Source: Allorhodopirellula heiligendammensis (GTDB lineage Bacteria > Planctomycetota > Planctomycetia > Pirellulales > Pirellulaceae). From it: a stretch of 64,000 nucleotides of DNA. The first letter of the stretch is position 1. Every line of letters starts with the position of its first letter. The DNA lies in the NCBI RefSeq assembly GCF_007860105.1, contig NZ_SJPU01000001.1:1066090-1130089 (forward strand). Reading direction: 5' to 3'. This document shows positions 50,426-60,600 of this stretch, piece by piece. The notes under the pieces are model-generated. The model had not been told where the DNA came from. It made no database searches and saw nothing but the letters and a program-made list of their open reading frames with translations. The position numbers and the translations under genes were made by a program.

Positions 50426-50749
50426 TCCGGCGAGGGGTTAGACGTAACTGCTCTGCGAAAGACATGACATTGTGTCGAAGTCCAAGAGCATCGAGAACCT
50501 CAAATGGTTCACGGGGTGGTCGTGTAACCAACAGTGCGGATCCGTGGGAGAAATACCGCCCCGTAACCAGGCCATCGCCCACGGCAAGCCCGCCTGCCAT
50601 ACGTGGCAGCAAAGATGGCTGATGTTCGACTCGGCCGGCGTGTGGTTTCAACCTCGTTAAACGAACAATCAAGTCGGCGGACAGTTGCATCGCCCGAGTT
50701 TGGGACTAGTTCACTCCTAGCGAACCGACGCGACATAATCGGGGGCGAG
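50426..50749. other. Intergenic region upstream of the MFS gene
   Basis: 324 bp between the epimerase stop and the MFS start. An open frame crosses it on minus (to 50690) but has no recognisable domain. Expected to hold the MFS promoter. Confidence 0.45.
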
Positions 50750-51940
50750 TTAGTGCGTTACCCTTTGTTTCGGCGAGTCTGCGAGCATTTTCCAGCACAT
50801 CAGCTGCATGCGCGGCATGTGGAAGGGGCCCTTCCAGAGGTTGCCTTTGAGCATCGAGCTGATGCTGCCGTCTCGGTGCAGATAACCGAACCACTCGCCG
50901 TGCACTGGATCAGGGAAATGGTCATACGCCCAGTCGTGGATCATTTGGTGCCAGGTGGCATATTTCGATTCACCGGTGAGTTGATGGGCGAGCAATGTGG
51001 CGATGATCGTTTCATTCTGCGGCCACCAGAATTTCATGTCGTGCCAGTATTCCTGGATGGGCCGACCCTTCACGTCGACAAAGTATAGGATTCCCCCATG
51101 CTCCTGGTCCCAACCCCGTTGCCACATCCAGTCAAGCATCTGGCAGCCAGTTCGAATGAGTGAGGCATCCCCGCGAAGCTGTCCTTCCTGCATGATGAAC
51201 CAAGCACCCTCGATCGCATGACCGGGATTGAGCAACCGTCCGTCGAAATGGTCGACCAAATCACCCGTCGGGCTCACCGTCTCCATGACGCATTGGATAT
51301 CTTCCTTGAAATGATAGTGCTTGATGTCGTCAATACTTCGATTAATCCACGCGTCGGCATCGGGCAGCCCGATGGACTCGCGGAGCTCCTGGGCGGTCAC
51401 AAGGGCAATCATTGGAAATCCAATGCCCCGGGTCGGTCGCGTCGAGGTGAATTTTGGCTCGACGCCCTGGGGATTCAGGTTGTGGTTTATAAATCGTTGA
51501 AATGTGCGGCTCGCTTTTTCGGCGTATTGGTCCTCGCCGGTCGCCTTGAAAAGTTCACCGTAGGCAATCGCTGCAAAGCTCTCCGAGAATGCATAGCGGC
51601 GTTTGCGGATTGGCTTTCCGTCACGGGTTACATGGAACCACATCCGACCATCTGATGAATCGAAACAATGATCGTCGAGAAATCGAGCGCCGTGCTTCGC
51701 CAGTTCCAGCCATTCTTCACGGGGTTCGACGTTGTTGTATAGCTCACCCAGTAGCCAGGTGAATCGGCCCTGCTGCCAGACGCCCTTGTCGGTATCGATC
51801 ACGGCACCGTCGCGATCGAGCGACATCATGAAACCTCCGTGCTCGCGATCGACGCAGTGATTGATCCAAAACGGCAAAGTGTCGTTCAGCAATCCATCGC
51901 GATAGGTGGCAAGCAGTTCATTCCGCCGAGTTTCATCCAT
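50750..51940 (-). CDS. N-acylglucosamine 2-epimerase (AGE/RnBP type)
   Basis: 396 aa from the ATG at 51940 (MDETRRNELL); an earlier ATG at 52024 would overlap the symporter stop and adds 28 unlikely residues. The (alpha/alpha)6 barrel family is recognised by LPFWINHCVDREHGGFMMSLDRDG, WQQGRFTWLLGELYN, LNPGHAIEGAWFIMQEG (conserved His and Glu) and WHQMIHDWAYDHFPDPVHGEWFGYLHRDG. In this context the reaction is ManNAc to GlcNAc, directly after N-acetylneuraminate lyase. It replaces the phosphorylating NanK/NanE route. Cytoplasmic, last of the compact nanA-symporter-epimerase unit. Confidence 0.93.
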   Translation of the reverse strand: MDETRRNELLATYRDGLLNDTLPFWINHCVDREHGGFMMSLDRDGAVIDTDKGVWQQGRFTWLLGELYNNVEPREEWLELAKHGARFLDDHCFDSSDGRMWFHVTRDGKPIRKRRYAFSESFAAIAYGELFKATGEDQYAEKASRTFQRFINHNLNPQGVEPKFTSTRPTRGIGFPMIALVTAQELRESIGLPDADAWINRSIDDIKHYHFKEDIQCVMETVSPTGDLVDHFDGRLLNPGHAIEGAWFIMQEGQLRGDASLIRTGCQMLDWMWQRGWDQEHGGILYFVDVKGRPIQEYWHDMKFWWPQNETIIATLLAHQLTGESKYATWHQMIHDWAYDHFPDPVHGEWFGYLHRDGSISSMLKGNLWKGPFHMPRMQLMCWKMLADSPKQRVTH

Positions 51941-52020
51941 TTCGGTCTGCTGTAGTCTAAGTTTTGTCGTAGTCCACGTTGCTGGTCTGCAGATGTTTGT
52001 CTTCCAACTGGCAGACTGCG

Positions 52021-54597
52021 TCACGCTTTCGGTAATGTATGAATGGTCAGCCCACTGAGGTCACCAGTGGGCTGCTGTGAGATGAGACTCGTGAAGTAAC
52101 CGACGACCAAGCATGTTGTGATTCCGCATGTCGTATACAGGTAGCCGTTAACTGCAGTGAATTTCCACAGGCTAAACATCACCGCGGCCCCGACCAACGC
52201 TCCCGTCATTGCTCCGGTGGAATTGGCTCGGATTGTTGTACCACCTAGCACGAACAGCCCACCGAGCACACCCATGAACAAGCCGATCACGACCAGAAAG
52301 GTGTCGAATAACGATTTGATGTCCGGGTTGACAAACACGAGTCCCAGTAGCGTCCCAATCACTCCCATCACGAAGGTCAGTCCGCGAGCGGCATTGAGGT
52401 AGCCATGCTTGGACTTACAAATATGGAATGGTCGCAGGAAGTCAGTCACCAAAGCCGTCGCGGTGGAGTTCATGCTGGTCGAAACAGTCGACTGGGCTGC
52501 TGCAAACACACCCGCGACGACCAGCCCGGCCAAACCTATGGGCATTTCGCGAGCGATGAAATAGGGAAATACTTGATCCGTCGAAATCGTCGGGTCCAAC
52601 CGGCCGGGATTGGATTGATAGTACGCGAATAGTGCCGTGCCGATGCCGAAAAACAGCAGTGTCGCCGGAATCGTCAGCGCGGCATTCGTCCAGATCGAGC
52701 GGGCTGCCAGATTCTGATCGGCGGTTGTCATGTAACGCTGCACGACAGCTTGGTCGGCAGTGTACGAAGACAGGTTCTGTCCGATCGCTCCAACAATAAT
52801 CACCCACAGTGCGATCTGGGCGTTTGTCGGGCTGAGGTGCAAGTTGGCGATTCGAAATTTATTGGCATCCTCTGCTGCAGTCAGAAAACCGCTTACACCA
52901 CCCTCTGTTCCCGTCACCAAAAGAAAGATCGCCAGCATCGCCCCACCGAACAGTACGACCGTCTGGATGGTATCCGTCCAGATCACTGCTTCGACGCCAC
53001 CCATCGTACAGTAAAGGATGCTGAGCACGCCCATCAGCAACACGGACTGCGCAGGACTCAAGGGGGTTGCGACCGCCATCGCTAATCCAGTCAGCGACAT
53101 GACAACCGCCATGCGAAAGAGGTGAAAGAGCGTGAAGCTGGCACTTCCGAATAGTCGTACTGGACGACTGAATCGCTTCTCCAGATATTCATACGCACTC
53201 GTGGCATCGATCCGGCGGAAGAACGGCATAGCGACGTACACCGCAACAATGGCGACTACTGGAATCGTGAAGTTGCCAATCGAATACACCCAGTCCTGCG
53301 CGTAAGACTTCGATGGAATACCGGTGAAGGTTAGCGAGCTCAGCATCGTGGCAAAGATGCTGCAACCAGCAGCCCACCATGGAATATTGCTACCGCCGCG
53401 AAAAAAGTCGTCGGTGTTCTTGCTCTTTCTAGCAAAGTATACGCCGACGCCAACCATCGACGTTAGGTACACGAAGAGGACAACGTAATTGACGACGCCA
53501 AAGTCGTGGCTGGCGCGATTGACGGCAACGCGATAGACGTTCGGCGTTCGCGTTCGGGGGCGAATCTCGCCAGTCGGCACGATGATATCATGGCCCCATT
53601 GAACCGCAGTTGTCGTCACCTGGGTGACGGGATTCACTCCCGCGGAAACCCAGGTATCGGTGATGGTGTGGTAGGCTGCTGAATCATGGCCGAAGCCTGG
53701 ATGGTCATCCTGCAGTTCGTTGCTTTGGAAGAATAGATCCCCCGTCGATCCGCCGAGCACGAGCACATGACTCTGGCCGTATTTGATGCTGGTGCCGGCC
53801 ATCCAACATCGAGGTGCGTCGCTTCGTTGCCGCCACACACCGGTGCTTGGATTGAACTCCCACACATCGCGGAGAAATTCAAAGCTGGTTTGATCTTCCG
53901 CTGGCCCATTCTGTCGCCGCCCGCTGATGACGTACACGCAATCGTCATATCCATTGTGCTGACTGACGGTCAGGTTCAATGCTCGCGGAGGTCCGGGCCA
54001 AGCTGGCAACTCTTTCCAAACGAATTCCTCAGTCGCTGTCTGCGCGGACAGATCCAGCGACCAGAAGTTTGTCATGGCGGTGTCTAGCGACTGGCCACTT
54101 TGCCCTCCAGCAAGATAGATTACCTCGCCGATGATTGTTGCGGCAGTGAATGCGCACGGTTTGGGAAGCGACGGATATTCTCTCCTCGTGATCTGTTCGG
54201 ATGCCGGATCCCAGCTCAGCAAGAACACGTCGTCAAATGTCTCTTCGGCATTGTTTCCACCGATGCATACCACGCCTTCGCTGGTAGAGACTGACGCCCC
54301 ATATGCGATTGTACGATGGAGAGTTCCGCCGTCTTTCCAGGCATAGTCGTCACCGTCTTTAGTCATCACGTAAATGCGGTCATGCCAGACCTTTTCGCTC
54401 TCCCAGATAGGCTTGGGAAAGTTCGCACCTCCAGCGACGATCATGGTATCGTTGTGAATTCCTACATACGGCCCCGCCAAGCCCAGCTTGTCGGGCATGG
54501 GGGGCAATTCACTCCATGACAACAAGTCCTCTGCCGTTGCGAGTGCGGATGTCGTGAAGGCTGCCACGATGAGCAGGATCGGTAGAAATCGTTTCAT
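52021..54597 (-). CDS. Kelch mutarotase - sodium:solute symporter fusion
   Basis: 858 aa from the ATG at 54597. A signal peptide (1-21) leads to a Kelch propeller (about 30-360) of the NanM/cyclically-permuted mutarotase type: [60 protein letters not shown]. From about residue 372 comes a sodium:solute symporter with roughly 13 helices: [63 protein letters not shown], and [26 protein letters not shown]. NanM converts sialic-acid anomers, so the fusion couples anomer conversion outside to import of sialic acid. Between nanA and the epimerase gene. Confidence 0.92.
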   Translation of the reverse strand: MKRFLPILLIVAAFTTSALATAEDLLSWSELPPMPDKLGLAGPYVGIHNDTMIVAGGANFPKPIWESEKVWHDRIYVMTKDGDDYAWKDGGTLHRTIAYGASVSTSEGVVCIGGNNAEETFDDVFLLSWDPASEQITRREYPSLPKPCAFTAATIIGEVIYLAGGQSGQSLDTAMTNFWSLDLSAQTATEEFVWKELPAWPGPPRALNLTVSQHNGYDDCVYVISGRRQNGPAEDQTSFEFLRDVWEFNPSTGVWRQRSDAPRCWMAGTSIKYGQSHVLVLGGSTGDLFFQSNELQDDHPGFGHDSAAYHTITDTWVSAGVNPVTQVTTTAVQWGHDIIVPTGEIRPRTRTPNVYRVAVNRASHDFGVVNYVVLFVYLTSMVGVGVYFARKSKNTDDFFRGGSNIPWWAAGCSIFATMLSSLTFTGIPSKSYAQDWVYSIGNFTIPVVAIVAVYVAMPFFRRIDATSAYEYLEKRFSRPVRLFGSASFTLFHLFRMAVVMSLTGLAMAVATPLSPAQSVLLMGVLSILYCTMGGVEAVIWTDTIQTVVLFGGAMLAIFLLVTGTEGGVSGFLTAAEDANKFRIANLHLSPTNAQIALWVIIVGAIGQNLSSYTADQAVVQRYMTTADQNLAARSIWTNAALTIPATLLFFGIGTALFAYYQSNPGRLDPTISTDQVFPYFIAREMPIGLAGLVVAGVFAAAQSTVSTSMNSTATALVTDFLRPFHICKSKHGYLNAARGLTFVMGVIGTLLGLVFVNPDIKSLFDTFLVVIGLFMGVLGGLFVLGGTTIRANSTGAMTGALVGAAVMFSLWKFTAVNGYLYTTCGITTCLVVGYFTSLISQQPTGDLSGLTIHTLPKA

Positions 54598-54647
54598 ATT
54601 CTCTATCGTCTTGAGGGCCACACATTTCCGTGCGTCGTCGGCTGCGA

Positions 54648-55571
54648 TTAAGGGTTCAGCGACAGGCTGGCGGCGTGTCCGAAGTCCATTCCAATGGCGC
54701 TCAACTCAGAACGCAGGGAGTCGGACTGGGATGGGGAAAGCCGGCCCTGCGGCAATCGACAACCACCGACATGGAACCCCTGCATTTCAAGGATGGCTTT
54801 CATGGCGGGGTGAAACGGGTAGCGCCCAATCGTCCGAATCATCTCGATTGAAAGAGACTGCCCTTTTCGAGCCTGGGCAAAATCCCCAGCTTCGAACGCG
54901 GCCATGATTTGGAGATACAACGGAGCCGCGATGTTGTAGGTGCTGCCGATACCGGCACGGGCACCGGTTGCCAATGCGCCCAACAGCATTTCGTCGCATC
55001 CCCAGACGACATCGAAGCGGCCTCCCTCCAATTCCATGCAATGCTGAAATTCGAAGAGTTTGGTGTCGGTGTATTTCAGACCGACTAAGTTGGGAATCTG
55101 GTCACCGCCTCTCTGCAAGAAATCGGCCATCTCAATCGTCGAACCGGTCAATGCAGGAATGTGGTAGTAATAGAATGGCAGGTCGGGAGCGCCGCTGGCC
55201 AACTCCGCCATGCAGTCCACCAATGCCGCCACGCTGGACACTTTGAAGTAGGACGGGCACGTAGCCGAGATCACGTCTGCACCGACTGCCTGTGCATGGC
55301 TGGCGAGTTGCCGCGCTTCGTGCACACTGTTGTGACCAACTTGCACAATAACGGGGACTCGACCGGCGGTCGCCTCTACGTATGCTTCGGCAACCTTCCG
55401 CCGTTCCTCACTCGTCAATGACATGCCCTCGCCAGTGCTGCCGCAGACGTATAATCCGGTGATGCCATTGCGCAACAGGTCTTCAACCATCGGACCGATC
55501 GCGCTGAGGTTCAAGTCTCCGTGCGGATCCAGCGGTGTGTAGGTTGCCGCAATCAGACCATTCAGCTTCAT
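54648..55571 (-). CDS. nanA: N-acetylneuraminate lyase
   Basis: 307 aa, DHDPS/NAL TIM-barrel family. Cleaves Neu5Ac to ManNAc and pyruvate through a Schiff base. Seen: carboxylate-binding GSTGEG (44-49), Tyr136 in [11 protein letters not shown] and Schiff-base Lys166 in VGLKYTDT. The YYHIPALTG form and context (sialidases, Kelch-symporter, AGE epimerase) favour NAL over dihydrodipicolinate synthase. Cytoplasmic. It starts 50 bp before the symporter gene and follows a 190-bp spacer with a REP-like palindrome. Confidence 0.94.
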   Translation of the reverse strand: MKLNGLIAATYTPLDPHGDLNLSAIGPMVEDLLRNGITGLYVCGSTGEGMSLTSEERRKVAEAYVEATAGRVPVIVQVGHNSVHEARQLASHAQAVGADVISATCPSYFKVSSVAALVDCMAELASGAPDLPFYYYHIPALTGSTIEMADFLQRGGDQIPNLVGLKYTDTKLFEFQHCMELEGGRFDVVWGCDEMLLGALATGARAGIGSTYNIAAPLYLQIMAAFEAGDFAQARKGQSLSIEMIRTIGRYPFHPAMKAILEMQGFHVGGCRLPQGRLSPSQSDSLRSELSAIGMDFGHAASLSLNP

Positions 55572-55595
55572 AGGATTCTCAATTCGTTGGTAATA

Positions 55596-55641
55596 CAGGT
55601 TGCCAGCCTGTGGTTTATGAATGTTGCAGGCTGGCAGCCTG
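55596..55641. repeat. REP-like paired palindrome
   Basis: Two 15-bp arms, CAGGTTGCCAGCCTG and CAGGCTGGCAGCCTG, are separated by 16 bp and pair with one mismatch; the second arm is also itself a palindrome around its centre. It lies 25 bp upstream of the nanA start. This is the shape of extragenic palindromes that recur in planctomycete genomes; here it could affect RNA stability or termination. Confidence 0.75.
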
Positions 55642-55763
55642 CTCTTGGTGATTTCAGTTTCATGCCTGCATTGCGTTCATGCCGTAAACTTCCGGTTGCC
55701 ATTTTGCGGTACGGATACTGCGTGGTACGTGATAGCGTTTGCGTAGGAAGAAACATCATCGAC

Positions 55764-56051
55764 TTAAAACGGCTTCCTATGCCGGGTCACTTCATGAAGA
55801 TCGGCCTTGGAACCATGACCCGAACGTGTACCAAAAAAGTTGTCGAACTGCGAGTATTTCAGGCCATGATCTGCCAGAGCATTCAGCGATGGAGTGCGGG
55901 CTTCGCCTCCAAGGCAACCGAGGTCCGAAAAGCCGAGATGGTGGGCGACGATCAGTAGGATTGCGGGCCGGTCGTCACCCTGCGTCTGCACACCCGCCAG
56001 CGTCGCGAAGAGGAAGCAAATTGGGGCGATCAAGAGCGAGTGCCGCTTCAT
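55764..56051 (-). pseudogene. Truncated sulfatase with mutated metal site
   Basis: 95 aa. A good signal peptide (1-25) is followed by a sulfatase start, RPAILLIVAHHLGFSDLGCLGGEARTP: the universal metal-binding Asp-Asp is His-His (AHHLG). The frame continues to LKYSQFDNFFG and then runs into unrelated residues and a stop, before the formylglycine site. No sulfatase function is possible. Its ATG still overlaps the sialidase stop (ATGA), so it was once a coupled operon member, consistent with an original role in desulfating sialylated or mucin-like glycans. Confidence 0.85.
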
Positions 56052-57274
56052 GGCTGCTGTGCGTCGTGAGCGCGTTCGTTTGTCATCAGCTGTGACTGTG
56101 TCACGACCACAAAGACGATCGATTCGTACGGACTGCGTTGTCCCGCTTCAAACAGCACCCCGTATCGAATTGCATCGAGTCGAACCATGTCGCTATAGGC
56201 GGCAGGCCCAGCATATATCAGCGGACCATCCTGCCATGTGCTGGTCTCATCGGTTGAGAATCGAACCCGTAAATCACTCCGTCCCTTACCGCTGGGACCG
56301 TTCTCGTCAGGACCTGAGAACAGAATTAAATCGTGTGCGTCACCGTTGAGCGTTGACGCGGCGCGCAACAATGAACATTGGACGACAGGCGGATCGAGAA
56401 TCTCCGGTGAAGGCTGGAAAAACTGGTACGCCGAGACCGACGAGGGGTCGAACGACGCGCCTGCGTCGCTGCTGAACGCTTCGCCACGTGAGCCCCGAGC
56501 TGCTCCGTTTTGGTCTCGGGTGTTGAAGTACAGTCGACCGTCGTTCAGTTCCACAACTGCCGTCTCGTTCGCATGCAGATCATCTTCGTAGGTGTCATCA
56601 ACTGCTCCGATTCGCCAGGACTTGCCGTGGTCGTCGCTCAGAATCGCATGCGCACCGTTGGCACCTTTGTCCGCCCCATCGTCACCGAGGCGATGGTCGC
56701 AGGGAACGACCAAACGGCCTTTGTTCAACCCGCGTTGCAATTGGATCGCGTGAACCGGCCCCGGTGCGTACCATCCCCATTCCGGCTTTTTGACAGTGTC
56801 GGTCACCTCAACTCGTTCCGCCCAAGTATTGCCATGATCATCGCTGTAGGTTACGAACACGCGATCGTTCTCGACTGTGAACGGCAGCCAGATACGACCC
56901 GCATGCTCAGGATCGAGATGGTCAACCACGGGCGTCGGATTGCCCACACTGATCTCGCGTGACGGATCCTTGTAGAAGCTACGAAAGGCATCGCTCGGCT
57001 GCACTATTTCAATCCCGCCCCATGTCTTGCCCTGATCACTCGATCGTTTCAGTACAAGATCAATCTCGCTTGCATCACCTCCTTGCCGAGCTTCGCAGAA
57101 TGCCAACAGATCGCCATTAGCGGCGGTAACGATGGCCGGAATACGGAATACTTTATACCCGTCGCTACCGCTACGAAAAACCGTGACAGGATCGAGCGGT
57201 ACACTCGTCTCCTGTCCGCATGCTATGCCACAGCAAAGTGCCAGGCACACGGCTAAAGTTTTCTGGGTGATCAT
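56048..57274 (-). CDS. Exo-alpha-sialidase
   Basis: 408 aa from the ATG at 57274, preceded by GGAG at 6 bp; the frame is open 60 bp further. Signal peptide to about residue 21. Six-bladed GH33-type propeller: FRIP motif in YKVFRIPAIVT with the arginine that holds the sialic-acid carboxylate, FCEARQGGDASEIDLVLKRS, and Asp boxes SSDQGKTWGG, YSDDHGNTWAE and LSDDHGKSWRIG. A second arginine block STRDQ-like appears as YFNTRDQNG. Releases terminal sialic acid outside the cytoplasm. Coupled to the sulfatase remnant downstream. Confidence 0.93.
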   Translation of the reverse strand: MITQKTLAVCLALCCGIACGQETSVPLDPVTVFRSGSDGYKVFRIPAIVTAANGDLLAFCEARQGGDASEIDLVLKRSSDQGKTWGGIEIVQPSDAFRSFYKDPSREISVGNPTPVVDHLDPEHAGRIWLPFTVENDRVFVTYSDDHGNTWAERVEVTDTVKKPEWGWYAPGPVHAIQLQRGLNKGRLVVPCDHRLGDDGADKGANGAHAILSDDHGKSWRIGAVDDTYEDDLHANETAVVELNDGRLYFNTRDQNGAARGSRGEAFSSDAGASFDPSSVSAYQFFQPSPEILDPPVVQCSLLRAASTLNGDAHDLILFSGPDENGPSGKGRSDLRVRFSTDETSTWQDGPLIYAGPAAYSDMVRLDAIRYGVLFEAGQRSPYESIVFVVVTQSQLMTNERAHDAQQP

Positions 57275-57645
57275 TGTGGTCTCCAAGGGGATGTCGAAGG
57301 GACGCTCGAATTTCAGGAAGGTCTCGCGTCTCAATATACAGTCTGCGTCTTGCTTGTCGGTGAGATCAGGGACCCTCGTTGCTGAGAGGTGCAGGTGCTA
57401 TTCCTGCGTTCTGGAACATGTCGAGGTGCTGCAATTAAAAAGCCAAGCCGCGTGCAGGATTTGGTTCGGTATTCCTGCAGTTCAGCGACGACGGTTGTGC
57501 TGTGGGCTCTTCCGATAGTCGGGTCGCAAATCTCTGGCTGGAAACGCTATCGCTGACCAACGCCACGTCATTGGAATGGATTCTTGCAATATCCATGCGG
57601 AAACCGCCAGCGAACGATTCCGCTTGGGAGCCCCTACGACGCCGA
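57275..57645. other. Intergenic region between the two sialidase genes
   Basis: About 370 bp on the leading side of the second sialidase. Likely contains a promoter for the sialidase-nanA half of the locus. No palindrome related to the candidate GntR operator was seen here. Confidence 0.45.
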
Positions 57646-60600
57646 TCAATTGTCCTGGGTGGAGAATGGCGATGCAGGCAATCCTTCGCTGTTGACGAGA
57701 TTGACGGGGGGATCAAGATACGGTAGCCATGCATATCGAACATGGATCGGCCGAGTGACCTTGGGGCTGGAGACGGAAATTGTAGCGTAGCTGCAGGGCG
57801 TGGCGACTGCAGGATGGAAGATACCGTCCTGGCCGCACACTTCGAAGTAGCGGAGAGCATCGCCATCCGATGAAGTCAGATCCTTTCCGGATTGCTTGAA
57901 TGAGACGATCATCGTGTTTCCTCTGCGCTCTGCACGCTCAAAGAGCGGCCCCGAATAGGTCTCATGTATATTTGATAAGTAAGTCGTGCCCAGTGCCAGC
58001 CTTGCGAGCCGTTCGCCTACCGGCTTTTTCAGCTTCGGATGAACATCGGTCGGGTGCCCGGTGTCAATCGTAACCGCCATGCCGATGTTGTTGATTCGGT
58101 CCAGAGATCGACGTTGTCCATCGCGAAAGAGTGGCCAGTCAGGTCGGTCGATTGCCGGCAGTTGGACGAACAGGAACGGGAAGTCACCTTGATTCCAGTG
58201 CTGGCGCCACTCGCGGATTAAAACAGGGAATAGTTTCTCGTGTTGACGTACCCGCTCCGGTGTTTCGGCGTTTGATTCACCCTGATACCAAATTGCCCCT
58301 CGAATCGCGTAAGGGATCAGTGGTTCAATTCCCGCAGACCATAGAAAACCAGGCTTGAAGGGGTGGTTGGGGCCGAGCTGATCCCCGGGAACACGCGCAC
58401 CTGATTGGATTGCTGCCAACAGGTTCTGTTTGCCTCGCAGGGGGCAGAACTCGCCGAGCACTTCGCTATGAAGCCAATTTCCAGCGACAAGGTTATTCAA
58501 TTCAACATCCCGCTCCATCGCTTCCAGAGGTATCCATGATTCTGCCGGAGAGCCGCCGACCGCAGGGCAGATCAAACCAACCGGCACCTTGAGTTGACGT
58601 TGTAGATACCTACCAAAGTACCAGGCAACAGCAGAGAACTTGCGGGCTGCGTTGACCGACGCGACCGCCCACTGCCCGTCAATGAATGTATTGGGTGCCA
58701 GTCGCGAGAGATCGGCAGGCAAATAGTTCTGGGGTAGGCCGCGCGGTCCGTCGGTCAGGTCGAGCAGACGTAGGCTATCGTTAGCTTGACCGGCGAGCAT
58801 ATCCAGTTCGCTTTGGCCACTGTTCGACTGATCCAACCGCCACTCCATATTCGACTGTCCGGCGCACACCCAGACTTCCCCAATGAGTACATCCTGAAAG
58901 GAAACCTGCTCATCGCCCGATTGAACGGCAAGTGTGGTAGGAACATGCGACGCCTTCTGAGACGCAAAACGGACCTGCCATTGACCATCGTCGCCTGCCG
59001 TCGTGGTGAGGGCGTCATCGCCAAGGGTCACGGTGACGTTGCTGTTCGCCAAGGCCTTACCCCATACCGGCAACGGTGCCTCCGCCTGCAGCACCATGTG
59101 ACTGCCAAACACTTGAGGAAGTTCCAGGTTTGTCGAACTGGCGGCCGTCGGCTCGCTGGCATCCACGTGCTCCAAGTCGCTGTTGTGCGAACCATCGAGG
59201 ATTTCAATGAGTGGAATCCGTTGGAACGTCAGGTGAGCCTGACTGCCTTCGTACAGGATTCCGACGGTGTGGTCATCGATCATGGACATGCACGAGTACC
59301 CGGCCCCATTATCTTCGTCGAGGAGAAGTCGATGTTGCTTCGGCCACGTCCTACCGCCATCGGAGGAGGCCTTGATCGTCATATGGTTGCGACCGTGCAG
59401 ACTATCGGGATTGGAGAACAGCACCCATCCTCCAAGATCGCTGCCAGCTTCTTGGTCGGCACCAATGAGGCTGGCCATGCACGCACCAGGTTCGATTAAT
59501 GAGATTTCGGACGAGGGGTGCTGTTGCCAGGTTTTTCCCATGTCGCGGGTCGTCATCACAACACGCGACGACGCACGGTTATACCGACAGTTCAGCATCA
59601 ACACGCCTGGTTCCGTCTCGATGACCTGAGCCTCCGTAGTGTCATCGAAGGCGCCCGTGCCTGTTTGCCAAGTTGACCCGTGGTCCTTGGAGTAAATGAT
59701 CGTTGAACGCGGAAGTCGCTGCTGACGAGGATGGTCCTGGTACTGGGCGGCGAATACGATCGTACCATCTTGCATCGTGATGCCTTTGCCAGGTCCTTGC
59801 AGGAGGAGGCTCCAGTCTGGATGTTTCACCTGATCGGTGATGTTGATTGGCTCTGACCAAGTGACACCTTCGTCGTCACTGCGGACCAATATCAATTGCC
59901 CTGTCTCCTCGGGAGTGAGCCCTGGTCCAGAGCCATGCCATCCTCGATCGCCATGACTCCATAACCCCGCCACCCAAATGCTATTCGTGCTGCGATCTAC
60001 TAGCACCGCTGGGTCGCCAATGCCGTCGTATTTCCAGTCGGGGTTGTCGCCCATGTCCATAATGGCTTTCATGGGCTCCCATGTACGACCTCCATCGACT
60101 GAACGCGACATGCCAACATCAATGTCTCCCGGGAGATCACTGCCGCGCCGTCTGCGAATATCATAAACTGCGATTAATGTGCCTCTGTTCGTGGTGGCAA
60201 GTCCTGGGATGCGATAAGTGTGGGCGCCGTCATCTCCGCGTTGTCGCAATGCGATCCCCATCCGCTGGCTCGAAACTGGCGCTTCTAGCTCAATCGTTTG
60301 CCCGTTTGAAAAGGTGACTTGTTCAATGGCTGCGCCGACTCGCAGATCGATGTTAGCGTCCGGTTTGAGCTGGCAACGAAGCCAGACAATGTTTTCGCCT
60401 GCCTTCAGTTCCTGTGACACTTGGAGTGCTTTGATGGCAGGCTTGACGTGCTCTGCCGTGGAAACGGGGGCGCCGTCGGCAACCTGCAGTGTTTGGATTT
60501 GTTCGATGCCTTCGAGCCGAGCTCGTATTTCCGTCAGAGAGATTGGATCCACGACTCCGGTTGCCATTATCTTCAGCTTTGCCAGTGGACAGGTTTCGGC

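Noticed and set aside
54648-55571. Dihydrodipicolinate synthase (dapA)
   Set aside because: Active-site spacing fits both, but the surrounding sialidases, Kelch-symporter and AGE epimerase favour N-acetylneuraminate lyase.
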